DNA of 64,000 bases. Source: Microterricola gilva (lineage in GTDB: Bacteria > Actinomycetota > Actinomycetes > Actinomycetales > Microbacteriaceae). The notes under the pieces are model-generated. The model worked only from the letters and a program-made list of their open reading frames with translations. It had not been told where the DNA came from and did not search any database. Position numbers and translations under genes: made by a program. Below, piece by piece: positions 35,233 to 44,938 of this stretch (position 1 is its first letter; the number at the start of each line of letters is the position of its first letter). The stretch covers positions 3,534,001-3,598,000 of the forward strand of contig NZ_SHLC01000001.1 in NCBI RefSeq assembly GCF_004217495.1. Direction: 5' to 3'.

Positions 35233-35573
35233 CCTCGAAGCCAGACCCCAAGAAGCCCCTCGAGCCGCTGGGCGCCGCCTACCAGCCGAGCAGGCGCGAG
35301 ATCCTGCGCCCGGCCGAACTCGTCGGCGGAGCCGGCATCGGTGCGGTGTTCGTGGGCCTCGTCGTCCTGCTGACGACCCAGCAGCTCGTGCTCACGCTCG
35401 TCTCGACCGGCATCACGTTCATCGTCGTGCTGATGGTGCTCGCGCTCTTCGCCATGGGTTCCAAGCAGGACGCAGAGGAGACCGCCGACATCGAGCAGCA
35501 GGATGACGCTGCCGTCAAGAAGCAGGCCACGGCCGAACCGGAGTCGCCGGACGCGCCTGACACCACGCACTAA
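35229..35573 (+). CDS. Small two-helix membrane protein of unknown function
   Basis: 114 residues from GTG 35229. A polar N-terminus (about 1-30) contains SRREILRPAELVGGAG. Two membrane helices follow: about 34-50 and 53-76. The C-terminal tail is acidic and Ala/Glu-rich. Translationally coupled to the preceding membrane-protein gene by a 4-base overlap, so the two products probably act together. Ends before a strong bidirectional terminator. Confidence 0.75.
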   Translation: MTSKPDPKKPLEPLGAAYQPSRREILRPAELVGGAGIGAVFVGLVVLLTTQQLVLTLVSTGITFIVVLMVLALFAMGSKQDAEETADIEQQDDAAVKKQATAEPESPDAPDTTH

Positions 35574-35608
35574 GCGCTCGCGCTGCTCCCGCTCGGGAGG
35601 AGATAGCG

Positions 35609-35649
35609 AGAGGGGGAGGACGGAATCACTGATTCCGTCCTCCCCCTCT
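35609..35649. terminator. Strong bidirectional terminator between convergent genes
   Basis: A perfect 19-bp stem: AGAGGGGGAGGACGGAATC (35609-35627) and its exact complement at 35631-35649, with a 3-base loop. It separates the plus-strand membrane-protein pair from purB on the minus strand. Confidence 0.9.
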
Positions 35650-35676
35650 GCTTAAGTCCTCCGGACGCCGAGCGCT

Positions 35677-37065
35677 CTAGGCGCGGGGCAGGCGGTCCAC
35701 GAGCTCGTCGGCGAGGCCGGTGTAGCCGGCCGGGGTGAGCTCAAGCAGGCGCTGCTTGGCTGCGTCACCGATGTCGAGTGCGCCGACGAATGCGACGAGC
35801 TCGGCCTGGCCGATGCGCTTGCCGCGGGTCAGGTCCTTGAGCAGCGCGTACGGGTCCTCGATGTTCGAGCGACCGGCAGCCACCTCGGCGCGGATGACGG
35901 TTTGAATCGCTTCACCGAGGATCTCCCAGTTCGCGTCGAGGTCGGCCAACAGCACCTCGCGTGCAAGGTCGATCTCGCCGAGTCCGCGCTGGATGTTGTC
36001 GAGGGCGAGCATCGAGTGGCCGAAGCCGACGCCGATGTTGCGCTGCGCACTGGAGTCGGTGAGGTCGCGCTGCAGGCGGCTCGTGACGAGGGTCGCGGCG
36101 AGCGAGTCGAGCAGGGCGCTGGAGAGCTCGAGGTTGGCCTCGGCGTTCTCGAAACGGATCGGGTTGATCTTGTGCGGCATCGTCGATGAACCGGTTGCAC
36201 CGGCCTGCGGGATCTGACGGAAGTAGCCCATCGAGATGTAGGTCCAGATGTCGGTGGCGAGGTTGTGCAGCACGCGGTTCGCGTGCGAGACACGGTTGTA
36301 GAGCTCGGCCTGCCAGTCGTGCGACTCGATCTGGGTGGTCAGCGGGTTCCACGTGAGCCCGAGGCCCTCGACGAACTCCTGCGAGATCGTTGGCCAGGCG
36401 GCATCCGGTGCCGCGACAACGTGCGCGGCGAAGGTGCCGGTGGCACCGGAGAACTTGCCGAGGTACTCGCTCGCGGAGACCTGAGCCTCGATGCGGCCGA
36501 GGCGGTAGACGAAGACGGCGAGCTCCTTGCCCATGGTCGACGGCGTGGCCGGCTGACCGTGGGTGTGGCAGAGCATCGCGGCGTCGCGGTGTGCCTCGGC
36601 GAGCTCGGCGAGCTTGGCGATGACGCCACGGAACTTGGGCAGCCACACGGTTTGCACGGCGTCGCGCACGGTGAGGGCGTAGCTCAGGTTGTTGATGTCC
36701 TCGCTGGTGCAGGCGAAGTGCGTGAGCTCGGCGATGGAGTCGAGACCGAGTGCGGCCAGGCGGCGGCGGACGAGGTACTCGACGGCCTTCACATCGTGGC
36801 GGGTCACGGCCTCGAGGGCGGCGAGCTCGTCGATCTCGGCCTGGCCGAAGTCGGTGACGAGGGCGCGGAGCGCGACCTTCTTCTCGTCGGAGAGCGGCGC
36901 GGAACCGAACATGGAGTGGTCGGTCAGGTAGATCAGCCACTCCACCTCGACCTGCACGCGCGCCCGGTTGAGCCCGGCCTCGGAGAGGAACTCTCCCAAC
37001 TCGGTGACGGCGGCCTGGTAACGGCCGTCGAGCGGGCTGAGCGGCTGAGGGGGCAGGGGACTCAT
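35677..37065 (-). CDS. purB: Adenylosuccinate lyase
   Basis: 462-residue fumarase-superfamily enzyme that releases fumarate twice in purine synthesis (SAICAR to AICAR, adenylosuccinate to AMP). The superfamily signature with the flexible loop is GSSTMPHKINP (about residues 294-304). Other blocks are PLSPLDGRYQ at the start, LTHFACTSEDINNLSY and HTHGQPATPSTMGKEL. It is of the E. coli PurB-like long branch. The start overlaps the phosphatase stop (ATGA), and its AAGGAG lies within that gene. Confidence 0.95.
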   Translation of the reverse strand: MSPLPPQPLSPLDGRYQAAVTELGEFLSEAGLNRARVQVEVEWLIYLTDHSMFGSAPLSDEKKVALRALVTDFGQAEIDELAALEAVTRHDVKAVEYLVRRRLAALGLDSIAELTHFACTSEDINNLSYALTVRDAVQTVWLPKFRGVIAKLAELAEAHRDAAMLCHTHGQPATPSTMGKELAVFVYRLGRIEAQVSASEYLGKFSGATGTFAAHVVAAPDAAWPTISQEFVEGLGLTWNPLTTQIESHDWQAELYNRVSHANRVLHNLATDIWTYISMGYFRQIPQAGATGSSTMPHKINPIRFENAEANLELSSALLDSLAATLVTSRLQRDLTDSSAQRNIGVGFGHSMLALDNIQRGLGEIDLAREVLLADLDANWEILGEAIQTVIRAEVAAGRSNIEDPYALLKDLTRGKRIGQAELVAFVGALDIGDAAKQRLLELTPAGYTGLADELVDRLPRA

Positions 37066-37589
37066 CGGACTCCTTGTCGGATTGCGGGGGCGATTTGCCG
37101 GAATAGTGCCTGCGAAGACCTCTCAATCATCGCAAGAACTGCGTCAAACATCGCATCGTCCGAATAGTAGGGGTCCGGAATATCGCGCAGATGCGCCTGT
37201 TCCGCGTCGAAACTGAGCATCATGCGCACCTTGTCGCGCTCGATCTCGTCGGTGGCCCACGCCCGCAGTATGCGCTCGTGGCTGCGGTCGAAGGCGACAA
37301 TCAGGTCGAAGTCGCCGAACGAATCCGTCTCGAACTGGCGGGCCCTGTGCATGCTGCCGTCGTAGCCGCGCCTGGCGAGCGCATCGATCGTGCGCTGGTC
37401 GGCCCGCTCGCCCACGTGCCAGTCGCCGGTGCCAGAGGACGTCGTGACGATGTACCCGGCGAGACCGGCGCGCGCGACCTGCTCGCGCAGCACAACTTCG
37501 GCCATCGGTGAGCGGCAGATGTTGCCGGTGCACACGAAACTGATGCGGAAGGGCTGCGCGTCATCGCTCGGCGAATCAGCGCGCGTCAT
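37062..37589 (-). CDS. Low-molecular-weight protein-tyrosine phosphatase
   Basis: 175-residue LMW phosphatase. The N-terminal P-loop CTGNICRS (Cys-x5-Arg, about 18-25) holds the nucleophile and phosphate-binding Arg, and the general acid Asp is in IPDPYYSDD (about 137-145). Members dephosphorylate phosphotyrosine, including on polysaccharide-export kinases. ATG 37589 is taken; ATG 37610 also fits. The stop overlaps the purB start by 4 bases, an operon link with no obvious functional reason. Promoter should lie in the 215-base gap toward 37805. Confidence 0.91.
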   Translation of the reverse strand: MTRADSPSDDAQPFRISFVCTGNICRSPMAEVVLREQVARAGLAGYIVTTSSGTGDWHVGERADQRTIDALARRGYDGSMHRARQFETDSFGDFDLIVAFDRSHERILRAWATDEIERDKVRMMLSFDAEQAHLRDIPDPYYSDDAMFDAVLAMIERSSQALFRQIAPAIRQGVR

Positions 37590-37804
37590 GCAGTCCATTC
37601 TGGGGCACAAATGGGCCGCGCGCAGTTCGAATTTGTGTTCGCATCCGGACGCAGCGCGCAGGGCGTGAATCGAGCTCGTCGCCGCCCGCGCGAGCCGCAG
37701 CCGCGCGGCCGGCCCACTTGCGCACAGCGAGGCCGGAGCGGCGGGTTCTCCACGGCTCCCTGACCGACATCTGCGCCCCCGCCGAACGCGCCGAGACTGG
37801 ACGG

Positions 37805-38185
37805 ATGAACGTGATCAGACCGGCAGGGGACGACGGGCCGGAGGCGGCATCACCGCTCGTGCTCGGCTGGCGGGTGGAGGCGGCCGACGGCCTCTGCGCG
37901 AGCACAGAGGCGCGCCTGGACGGCATTCGCGCGCTGCTCGCCGACATCGCCCCCGACGTCGCCGGCTGGCTCCCGGAGGCACCGGCGAGCTGGCGCTCGC
38001 GCGCATCCGCCGCGTACGCCGCGCGTCTGCAGACGCTGCACGCGCGTCTGGATGCCGCGCTCGGCGCGCTGCACGAGGCCGAGGCGGCCGCCTGGCGGGA
38101 GCTGGTCGCCGCACAGGAGGAGCGGGAGCGCCTCCGCTGGCTGCTGCAGAGCGCCGGGATCGGGCGAACCGGGCCGGCACCGTGA
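37805..38185 (+). CDS. Small helical protein, WXG100-like
   Basis: 126 residues, no signal peptide and no membrane helix. Predicted mostly helical with heptad-like Ala/Leu (coiled coil about 65-115). The centre reads PASWRSRASAAYAARL (about 60-75), resembling the W-x-G plus downstream Tyr arrangement of WXG100/ESAT-6-type proteins, though Gly is replaced by Ser. Its stop overlaps the start of a membrane-linked alpha/beta hydrolase (GTGA), so they are made together. Assignment to the WXG100 group is tentative. The function is unknown. Confidence 0.65.
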   Translation: MNVIRPAGDDGPEAASPLVLGWRVEAADGLCASTEARLDGIRALLADIAPDVAGWLPEAPASWRSRASAAYAARLQTLHARLDAALGALHEAEAAAWRELVAAQEERERLRWLLQSAGIGRTGPAP

Positions 38186-39588
38186 CGGACACGCTGACGC
38201 TCGCCGGCGACGGCTCGACCACGGTCGCGACCGAGGAACTGCTCGTCGACGCGGCTCGCCTCGGGGCGACACAGGCCAAGGTCGAGGAGGTGCTCACGCG
38301 CATCCGACAGCTGCTGGCGCTGGATGCCGGCTGCCGGGCGGAGCCCGGCTCGGTCGAGTCGCTCGGCGAGGCGCTGCACCAGCTGCAAGCGTTCGGAGAC
38401 GAGGTCGCTCGGGCGCGGGCCGGTCTGGTGCTGGCGGCGGAGTCGTACGGCCTCGCGGAACGCACCGTCACGGCGCTCTGGGGCGCCGGGGCGCACCTCG
38501 CTGCCTGGGCCGCCGGGCGGGCGCTTCCGTTCCTCGTCGTGCCAGCAGCCCTCTCGATGGTGCCGCTCGCGCTGCTCGGGCTGCTCGTGAGCGGCGCGCT
38601 CGGGGTCGCTCCCGCCCGGCTGCCCGCCCTGCTCGCCGCGTGGATCCACGCGAATCCGGGGTTGCTGAACAGCCCGGCCTTCGTGCGGCTGGTGCGCGGA
38701 ACCGTCACCTCCGGCGACGAGTTCGCGGCCGGACTGCTGCGAGTCCCGGCCGCCGTGGCGCTGCCTGCCGGTCGTTCCGTCGGCGCGGAACAGGGGGCGG
38801 CGGCGATCGCCGCGCTGGCCGTGCTCGCCGCGGCCGCTGGGAACACGGCACTCCGCGAGACACCGCAACGGGTGCACAGTGCGGCGGAGCCCCGCCCCGT
38901 TCGCCCACCGCGCGGGGTCGGCGAGCTGGCGGCGCGAGTGCCGTCATCCGCGCCCGGATCGCCGCAGATCAGGCTCGAACGCTACGGCGGCGCTGCCGGG
39001 CCGCGCTGGGTGGTGTACCTGGCCGGCACGGCCGATTTCGGCCCGACTCCGACACGGGAGCCGTTCGACCTCACCGCGAATGTGCTGGCCACCGCCGACG
39101 GGCAAGCCGCGAGCGAGCGGGCCGTGCGGGACGCGCTGACCGCGGCCGGGGCCGATCCCCACGATCCCCTGCTCGTGGTCGGCCACTCCCAGGGCGGCCT
39201 CGTCGCCGGCCGCCTCGCCGAGGCGGGCGACCTCACCGTCACGGCCTACGTGAATCTCGGCGGCCCGCTCGGCGCCGTCAGTGCCGACGGCGTGCCCGGT
39301 CTCTCGATCGAGCACAGCGAGGACATCGTGCCGGCGCTCGGAGGTGCGGCGGCAGCCCCGGCCGAGCTCCTCACGGTGAACCGGCCGGTGCTCGACGGGG
39401 CGGATGCCACAGCACCACTGTTCGCGGCGCACGAGCTCGAGCGATACCGGGAGACGGCCCGGCTGATCGACGGCTCGGAGGAGGCCAGGCTGGTGGAGTT
39501 TGAGCGCATCGTGCGCGACTTCGCCGGCTCGGCCCCCGGAACGGAGACCCTCTGGCGGTCCGAGCGACTCCCCCGGCCAGGCGGCTAG
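38182..39588 (+). CDS. Membrane-associated alpha/beta hydrolase with helical N-terminal domain
   Basis: 468 residues, GTG start. Residues about 1-90 are helical and Ala/Leu-rich. About 95-150 contain hydrophobic segments (FLVVPAALSMVPLALLGLLV). About 210-235 is another Ala-rich stretch. The C-terminal third is an alpha/beta hydrolase: the nucleophile elbow is G-H-S-Q-G-G with Ser336, a plausible acid is Asp381 in SEDIVPALGG, and a plausible base is His417 in AHELERYRET. No export signal is evident. Similar two-gene units of a WXG-like protein plus hydrolase occur in actinobacteria near type VII-like systems. Substrate unknown. Confidence 0.7.
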   Translation: MTDTLTLAGDGSTTVATEELLVDAARLGATQAKVEEVLTRIRQLLALDAGCRAEPGSVESLGEALHQLQAFGDEVARARAGLVLAAESYGLAERTVTALWGAGAHLAAWAAGRALPFLVVPAALSMVPLALLGLLVSGALGVAPARLPALLAAWIHANPGLLNSPAFVRLVRGTVTSGDEFAAGLLRVPAAVALPAGRSVGAEQGAAAIAALAVLAAAAGNTALRETPQRVHSAAEPRPVRPPRGVGELAARVPSSAPGSPQIRLERYGGAAGPRWVVYLAGTADFGPTPTREPFDLTANVLATADGQAASERAVRDALTAAGADPHDPLLVVGHSQGGLVAGRLAEAGDLTVTAYVNLGGPLGAVSADGVPGLSIEHSEDIVPALGGAAAAPAELLTVNRPVLDGADATAPLFAAHELERYRETARLIDGSEEARLVEFERIVRDFAGSAPGTETLWRSERLPRPGG

Positions 39589-39606
39589 CCGCGCCGCCGG
39601 CGACCG

Positions 39607-40014
39607 CTAGCGGACGTCGGTGCCCGGCTTGCGCATCAGCGGCCGCAGGATCAGGTTGAGCAGACCGGAGAGGATGCTGAGCACGAGGGCACCGAGCACG
39701 CCCCACCAGAAGTCCTCCACGACGAGACCGAAGCCGAAGAGCGAGGTGATCCAGGCGGCGAGCATGAGCAGGAGCGCGTTCACGACGAGCGAGAGCAGCC
39801 CGAGCGTCAGGATGTACAGCGGGAAGGCGACGACCCGCACGACGGTGCCGATGAAGGTGTTGACGAGGCCGAAGACCAGGGCGACCAGCAGGTAGGTGAG
39901 CACGGTGGCGAGCTGCGTGTCGTCGTACGGGAGCACGCTCACGCCAGCCACGATCAGCGTGGTGAGCCAGAGTGCGACGGCGTTGACGATCAGACGGAGG
40001 AGGAAGGTACCCAT
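39607..40014 (-). CDS. Phage holin family (YvlD/DUF360-like) membrane protein
   Basis: 135 residues with about four hydrophobic helices: starting [20 protein letters not shown], then [40 protein letters not shown] and a C-terminal [16 protein letters not shown]. The pattern [20 protein letters not shown] and PLYILTLGL matches the widespread membrane family annotated as phage holin IV/YvlD (DUF360), which is not phage-derived in most genomes. Function unknown; related genes in Firmicutes belong to envelope-stress regulons. Divergent from hisC and ends 18 bases from the convergent hydrolase gene. Confidence 0.85.
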   Translation of the reverse strand: MGTFLLRLIVNAVALWLTTLIVAGVSVLPYDDTQLATVLTYLLVALVFGLVNTFIGTVVRVVAFPLYILTLGLLSLVVNALLLMLAAWITSLFGFGLVVEDFWWGVLGALVLSILSGLLNLILRPLMRKPGTDVR

Positions 40015-40104
40015 GGCACCACTATTCCACCTCCCCGTTCGCCGGAGCGGAGATATCTCGTACTCATGCCTCTCGCGGCATACCCGGCCAATAGACTCGG
40101 CAGG

Positions 40105-41259
40105 GTGACTGAGACGACCCCCAGCGCCACCGATCCGCGCGCAGCGCTTCGCCTGCGCCCCGAGATTGCGGCCCTTCCCGCCTACAGGCAGGGAAAGGCG
40201 GCCGCGGCCGATGCCTTCAAACTCTCGAGCAACGAGAACCCGTTCGACCCGCTTCCCGGCGTCGTCGATGCCGTCGCGGCCGCGACGCAGTTCAATCGCT
40301 ATCCGGATGCCACGGCTCTGGCGCTCCGCACCGAGCTCGCCGCCAGGCACGGCGTCAGCCCGGATGAGGTGCACATCGGTTCCGGCTCGGTCGCGCTGCT
40401 CGCCCAGCTGGTGCTCGCGACATCCGGTCCAGGGACCGAGGTCGTCTACTCGTGGCGCTCCTTCGAGGCGTACCCCAGCCTCGTCACCGTGTCCGGTGCC
40501 GCCAGCGTGCGGGTGCCGAACACGCCGGAGCACGGCCACGACCTCCCAGCCATCGCGGCCGCGATCGGCGACGCCACGAGCCTCGTGATCATCTGCAGCC
40601 CGAACAACCCAACCGGAACCGTCGTCGGTGCCGACGAGTTCGAGGCCTTCATGGCCACGGTGCCCTCCGAGGTCATCGTCGTGCTCGACGAGGCCTACGC
40701 CGAGTTCGTCTCCGCCGGATCCGCCGCGGAGCCCGCCGCCGTCAACGGGCTCCCCCGCGGTGCCGCCCCGCTCACCGCGCGCCACCCGAACCTCGTCATC
40801 CTGCGCACCTTCTCCAAGGCCTACGGCCTCGCCGGCCTGCGTGTCGGCTTCGCGATCGGTGCCGAGGCGATCCTCGATGCCGCCCGCTCCACGGCGATCC
40901 CGCTCTCCGTCACCGCTCAGGGCGAGACCGCGGCCCTGGCCTCGCTCGCAGCCGAGAAGCAGCTGCTCGAGCGGGTGCGCACGATCGCCGCGCGGCGTGA
41001 TGCACTCCACGATGCGCTCACCGCTCAGGGCTGGGCGCTCCCCCGTTCCTTCGCGAACTTCCTCTGGCTGCCGCTCGGCGACGACACCGCCGCAGTGGCC
41101 GAGCGGCTGAACGCCGCCGGTCTCGTGGTGCGCGCCTTCGCCCCCGAGGGCATCCGCATCTCCATCGGCGAAGAGGAATCGGTGCCGCGGCTCCTCTCTG
41201 CGTTGCAGCAGATTATCGACGAACTCGCACCGGGCCACCCGGTCAGGCGGCTAGCGTAG
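40105..41259 (+). CDS. hisC: Histidinol-phosphate aminotransferase family protein
   Basis: 384-residue PLP enzyme that transaminates imidazole-acetol phosphate to histidinol phosphate; aromatic aminotransferases (Pat) share the fold, so specificity is not certain. Blocks: [15 protein letters not shown], the PLP lysine in [15 protein letters not shown] (about residue 236) and [13 protein letters not shown] 40105 is chosen because a TAGACT box ends 9 bases upstream, typical of leaderless actinobacterial starts; ATG 40066 is in frame. It lies 4 bases before the E1alpha gene, outside any his operon, so it may serve as an aromatic aminotransferase. Confidence 0.85.
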   Translation: MTETTPSATDPRAALRLRPEIAALPAYRQGKAAAADAFKLSSNENPFDPLPGVVDAVAAATQFNRYPDATALALRTELAARHGVSPDEVHIGSGSVALLAQLVLATSGPGTEVVYSWRSFEAYPSLVTVSGAASVRVPNTPEHGHDLPAIAAAIGDATSLVIICSPNNPTGTVVGADEFEAFMATVPSEVIVVLDEAYAEFVSAGSAAEPAAVNGLPRGAAPLTARHPNLVILRTFSKAYGLAGLRVGFAIGAEAILDAARSTAIPLSVTAQGETAALASLAAEKQLLERVRTIAARRDALHDALTAQGWALPRSFANFLWLPLGDDTAAVAERLNAAGLVVRAFAPEGIRISIGEEESVPRLLSALQQIIDELAPGHPVRRLA

Positions 41260-41263
41260 GACG

Positions 41264-42409
41264 GTGGCAGAACCAATGAGCAGCATGTCAGACCAGCAGA
41301 GCGTGCCCCGCGTGCAGATGCTCACCGCCGACGGTGAATTCGCGCCGAACGAGGCAGCCGCCGAGTTCCTGCCCTATTTCGAGCGCCTCGGCGACAGCGA
41401 TTTCCGGCAGTTCTACCGCGACATGGTGATCGTGCGCCGATTCGATCGGGATGCCGCCAATCTGCAGCGGCAGGGCCAGCTCGCCCTGTGGGTGCCGAGC
41501 CACGGCCAGGAGGCCGCCCAGGTCGGCTCCGGTCGCGCGGCCCGCGCGCAGGACCACATCTTCCCGAGCTACCGCGAGCACGTCGTCGGCATGATCCGCG
41601 GACTCGACCCCGTCAACATCCTCCGCGTGCTCAAGGGCGTGACGATGGGCGGCTGGGATCCGGCCGAGAACGGCAACTTCCACCTGTACAGCTTCGTGCT
41701 GGCGTCGCAGAGCCTGCACGCAACCGGCTACGCGATGGGCATGCAGTTCGACGGCACGACCGCGACGGGCAATCCGGAGACCGATGAGGCCGTCATGGTC
41801 TACTACGGCGACGGTGCATCCTCGCAGGGCGACGTCAACGAGGCGCTCGTGTTCGCCTCGAGCTACCAGACCCCGCAGGTCTTCTTCCTGCAGAACAACG
41901 GCTGGGCCATCTCGGTGCCGGTCGAACGGCAGTCGCGCGTTCCGCTGGCCCTCCGCGGCCCCGGATTCGGCATGCCGGGCACCCAGATCGACGGCAACGA
42001 CGTCTTCGCCAGCTACGCCGTCACCGCCAAGCACCTCGACGACGCCCGTGCCGGCCACGGTCCGGCCCTCATCGAGGCCATCACGTACCGCGTCGGCGCG
42101 CACACCACCGCCGACGATCCGACCAAGTACCGCCGCGACGCCGAGACGGCCGACTGGCTCCCGCGTGACCCGATCACGCGGCTGCGCACCTTCCTCGAGG
42201 CCCGCGGCACCGAGCAGTCCTTCTTCGATGACACGGATGCCGAGGCGGCCGATTTCGCCAACGATGCGCGTCGGCGCGCCCTCGAGATCGAGGCGCCGGG
42301 CGACGAGGTGATCTTCGACAACGTCTACGCGGAGCCGCATCCGCTGGTCACAGAGCAGAAAGCGTGGCTCGAATCCTTCGAGGCCTCGTTTGAGGACGGT
42401 TCGGCATGA
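41264..42409 (+). CDS. 2-oxoacid dehydrogenase E1 component, alpha subunit
   Basis: 381-residue thiamine-diphosphate E1alpha of a pyruvate or branched-chain 2-oxoacid dehydrogenase. The ThDP motif begins YYGDGASSQGDVNEAL and ends with QNNGWAIS (about 181-220). Other blocks are HGQEAAQVGSGRA and IEAITYRVGAHTTADDPTKY. GTG 41264 is taken; ATG 41276 is a good alternative. Overlaps E1beta by 4 bases. The sequence resembles the actinobacterial BKDH-type set rather than AceE. Substrate (pyruvate versus branched-chain) cannot be settled here. Confidence 0.92.
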   Translation: MAEPMSSMSDQQSVPRVQMLTADGEFAPNEAAAEFLPYFERLGDSDFRQFYRDMVIVRRFDRDAANLQRQGQLALWVPSHGQEAAQVGSGRAARAQDHIFPSYREHVVGMIRGLDPVNILRVLKGVTMGGWDPAENGNFHLYSFVLASQSLHATGYAMGMQFDGTTATGNPETDEAVMVYYGDGASSQGDVNEALVFASSYQTPQVFFLQNNGWAISVPVERQSRVPLALRGPGFGMPGTQIDGNDVFASYAVTAKHLDDARAGHGPALIEAITYRVGAHTTADDPTKYRRDAETADWLPRDPITRLRTFLEARGTEQSFFDDTDAEAADFANDARRRALEIEAPGDEVIFDNVYAEPHPLVTEQKAWLESFEASFEDGSA

Positions 42410-43431
42410 GCACAACGACAATGACCCAGACGGCAGCCGCCGAGAGCACCGCCACCCTGCCGCTCGGCAAGGCCATCACCGCCGGCCTCCGGGCCGCGAT
42501 GACGGCGAACGACAAGGTGCTGATGATGGGCGAGGACATCGGCCCGCTCGGCGGTGTCTTCCGGGTGACGGAGGGCCTGCACGCCGAATTCGGTGACAAG
42601 CGGGTGCTCGACACCCCGCTGGCCGAATCCGGCATCATCGGAACCGCGATCGGCCTGGCCATGCGCGGCTACCGCCCGGTCTGCGAGATCCAGTTCGACG
42701 GCTTCATCTTCCCCGGCTTCGACCAGATCACCACGCAGCTCGCGCGCATGCGCAACCGGCACGAGGGCCGACTCAGCATGCCCGTCGTCATCCGCGTGCC
42801 GTACGGCGGACACATCGGCTCGATCGAGCACCACCAGGAGAGCCCGGAGGCGTACTTCGCGCACACACCCGGTCTCCGCGTGGTGAGCCCGTCGAACCCG
42901 AACGACGCCTACTGGATGATCCAGCAGGCCATCGCATCCGAGGACCCGGTGCTGTTCTTCGAACCGAAGAGCCGCTACTGGCCCAAGGGTGTCGTGGAGC
43001 TCGGCGCCGCGCCGGAGCAGGTGCTGCCGCTGCACGCAAGCCGTGTCGTGCGCCAGGGCACGGACGTCACCGTGGTCGGCCACGGCGCCATGGTCAGTGT
43101 GCTGCTCGAAGCCGCGGAGCTCGCGGCCGAGGAGGGCACCAGCATCGAGGTGATCGACCTGCGATCGATCTCGCCGATCGACTACGGGCCCATCCTCGAG
43201 TCCGTCGCCAAGACGACCCGCCTCGTCGTCGCGCAGGAGGCCTCCGGCTTCGTCAGCGTGGGATCGGAGATCGCTGCGACGGTCATGGAGCGGGCGTTCT
43301 ACCTGCTCGAGGCCCCCGTGCTGCGCGTCTCCGGGTTCGACATGCCGTTCCCGCCCGCCGCCGTCGAGACGCACTTCCTGCCGAGCGCCGACCGGGTGCT
43401 CGAGGCCGTCGACCGCGCGCTGGCGTACTAG
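42406..43431 (+). CDS. 2-oxoacid dehydrogenase E1 component, beta subunit
   Basis: 341-residue E1beta, which forms the heterotetramer with E1alpha. Typical blocks: [54 protein letters not shown] and the C-terminal [15 protein letters not shown]. Full length. Overlaps E1alpha by 4 bases (ATGA) and is followed after 83 bases by E2. Confidence 0.93.
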   Translation: MSTTTMTQTAAAESTATLPLGKAITAGLRAAMTANDKVLMMGEDIGPLGGVFRVTEGLHAEFGDKRVLDTPLAESGIIGTAIGLAMRGYRPVCEIQFDGFIFPGFDQITTQLARMRNRHEGRLSMPVVIRVPYGGHIGSIEHHQESPEAYFAHTPGLRVVSPSNPNDAYWMIQQAIASEDPVLFFEPKSRYWPKGVVELGAAPEQVLPLHASRVVRQGTDVTVVGHGAMVSVLLEAAELAAEEGTSIEVIDLRSISPIDYGPILESVAKTTRLVVAQEASGFVSVGSEIAATVMERAFYLLEAPVLRVSGFDMPFPPAAVETHFLPSADRVLEAVDRALAY

Positions 43432-43514
43432 CGGCGAGCTCCCGGCATTCTCCTCGGCATTCTCTTCTCGGCTCCGGCCGAATACCCTTTGTTCATCTGC
43501 ACGGAAGGCACCCC

Positions 43515-44924
43515 ATGAGTGAACACACCTTCAACCTCCCCGACGTCGGCGAAGGTCTCACCGAGGCCGAGATCGTGCAGTGGAAGGTCGCCGTCGGCGA
43601 CACCGTTGCCGTCAACGACGTGCTCGTCGAGATCGAGACGGCCAAGTCGCTGGTCGAGCTGCCCTCGCCGTTCGCGGGCGTCGTCGGCGCCATCCTCGTC
43701 GACGAGGGAACCACCGTCGACGTCGGCACGGCCATCATCACCGTCGGCTCGGGTGCTGCCGCCGTTCCGGCCGCGCAGCCCAGCGATGCCGCTGCCGCGG
43801 TTGCGGCGGATGCCGCGGCCACCGTCTCCGTCGAGGCCGACGACAAGCCGGGCGCCGTGCTCGTCGGTCACGGCAGCTCGGCCACCGGCGGCAGCCGTCG
43901 CCGTCGGGCCCGCTCGCACGCGGCCGCCCACGAGACCCTGGCGACTCCGCACGTGCACGCCGCCGCGCCCGTCGTGGCGGCCCCGGTCGCCGAGAGCGCG
44001 CCTGCCGGCGCCGTGGCTGCCGGCTCGACCGCCGCCCGTGTGCCGGCGCCCGCGGCATCCGCCGGCCCGGTGATCGCCAAGCCGCCCGTGCGCAAGCTCG
44101 CCAAGGACCTCAGCGTCGACCTGGCCGATGTGACACCGACCGGCCCGATCGGCGACGTCACGCGCGACGACGTGATCCGTGCGGCGTCGCAGGTGAGCGT
44201 CTTCCGCAACATCGAGACGCCGGAGTGGCCGGAAGACCGCGAAGACCGCATCCCGGTCAAGGGCGTGCGGAAGGCGATCGCGAACGCGATGGTGTCGAGC
44301 GCGTTCTCCGCCCCGCACGTGAGCCTCTTCGTCGACGTCGACGCCACCCGCACCATGGAGTTCGTCAAGCGCCTGAAGAGCTCGACCGACTTCGCGGGCG
44401 TCAAGGTGTCGCCGCTGCTGATCATGGCGAAGGCCATGATCTGGGCCGTGCGCCGCAACCCGACGGTGAACGCGGCGTGGACCGACGAGGAGATCGTCGT
44501 CAAGCACTACGTGAACCTCGGCATCGCCGCGGCCACCCCACGCGGGCTGATCGTGCCGAACGTCAAGGAATCGCAGTCGATGAGCCTGCTGCAGCTGGCC
44601 GGCGCGCTCGAGCAGCTCACCATCACGGCGCGCGACGGCAAGACCAGCCCGGCCGAGATGTCCGGAGGCACGATCACGATCACGAACATCGGCGTCTTCG
44701 GCATGGATACAGGCACCCCGATCCTGAACCCGGGCGAGGTGGCGATCGTGGCGCTCGGCACCATCAAGCAGAAGCCGTGGGTCGTCGACGGCGAGGTGCG
44801 GGCCCGCTACGTCACGACGATCGGCGCGAGCTTCGACCACCGTGTCGTCGACGGCGACGTCGCGAGCCGATTCCTGGCCGATGTGGCCTCGATCATCGAG
44901 GAACCGGCGCTGCTGCTCGACTGA
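43515..44924 (+). CDS. 2-oxoacid dehydrogenase E2 (dihydrolipoamide acyltransferase)
   Basis: 469-residue E2 core. One lipoyl domain (about 1-80) with the lipoylated lysine K44 in [12 protein letters not shown] long Ala/Pro/Val linker (about 85-190). A peripheral subunit-binding domain ([18 protein letters not shown], about 191-210). The catalytic domain (about 235-469) holds the active site [10 protein letters not shown] with His442 and Asp446. No dihydrolipoamide dehydrogenase (E3) gene follows, so E3 must be encoded elsewhere. A palindromic repeat hairpin lies just downstream. Confidence 0.93.
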   Translation: MSEHTFNLPDVGEGLTEAEIVQWKVAVGDTVAVNDVLVEIETAKSLVELPSPFAGVVGAILVDEGTTVDVGTAIITVGSGAAAVPAAQPSDAAAAVAADAAATVSVEADDKPGAVLVGHGSSATGGSRRRRARSHAAAHETLATPHVHAAAPVVAAPVAESAPAGAVAAGSTAARVPAPAASAGPVIAKPPVRKLAKDLSVDLADVTPTGPIGDVTRDDVIRAASQVSVFRNIETPEWPEDREDRIPVKGVRKAIANAMVSSAFSAPHVSLFVDVDATRTMEFVKRLKSSTDFAGVKVSPLLIMAKAMIWAVRRNPTVNAAWTDEEIVVKHYVNLGIAAATPRGLIVPNVKESQSMSLLQLAGALEQLTITARDGKTSPAEMSGGTITITNIGVFGMDTGTPILNPGEVAIVALGTIKQKPWVVDGEVRARYVTTIGASFDHRVVDGDVASRFLADVASIIEEPALLLD

Positions 44925-44938
44925 CGCAACGCTCAGGT

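Noticed and set aside
39607-41238. 543-codon minus-strand frame running through hisC
   Set aside because: Only its last 135 codons (39607-40014) form a real membrane protein with its own ATG; the upstream part is antisense to hisC and is charged low-complexity sequence.
43428-44840. 470-codon minus-strand frame opposite the E2 gene
   Set aside because: Shadow of E2 codon bias; no domain, and E2 itself is complete with active-site motifs.
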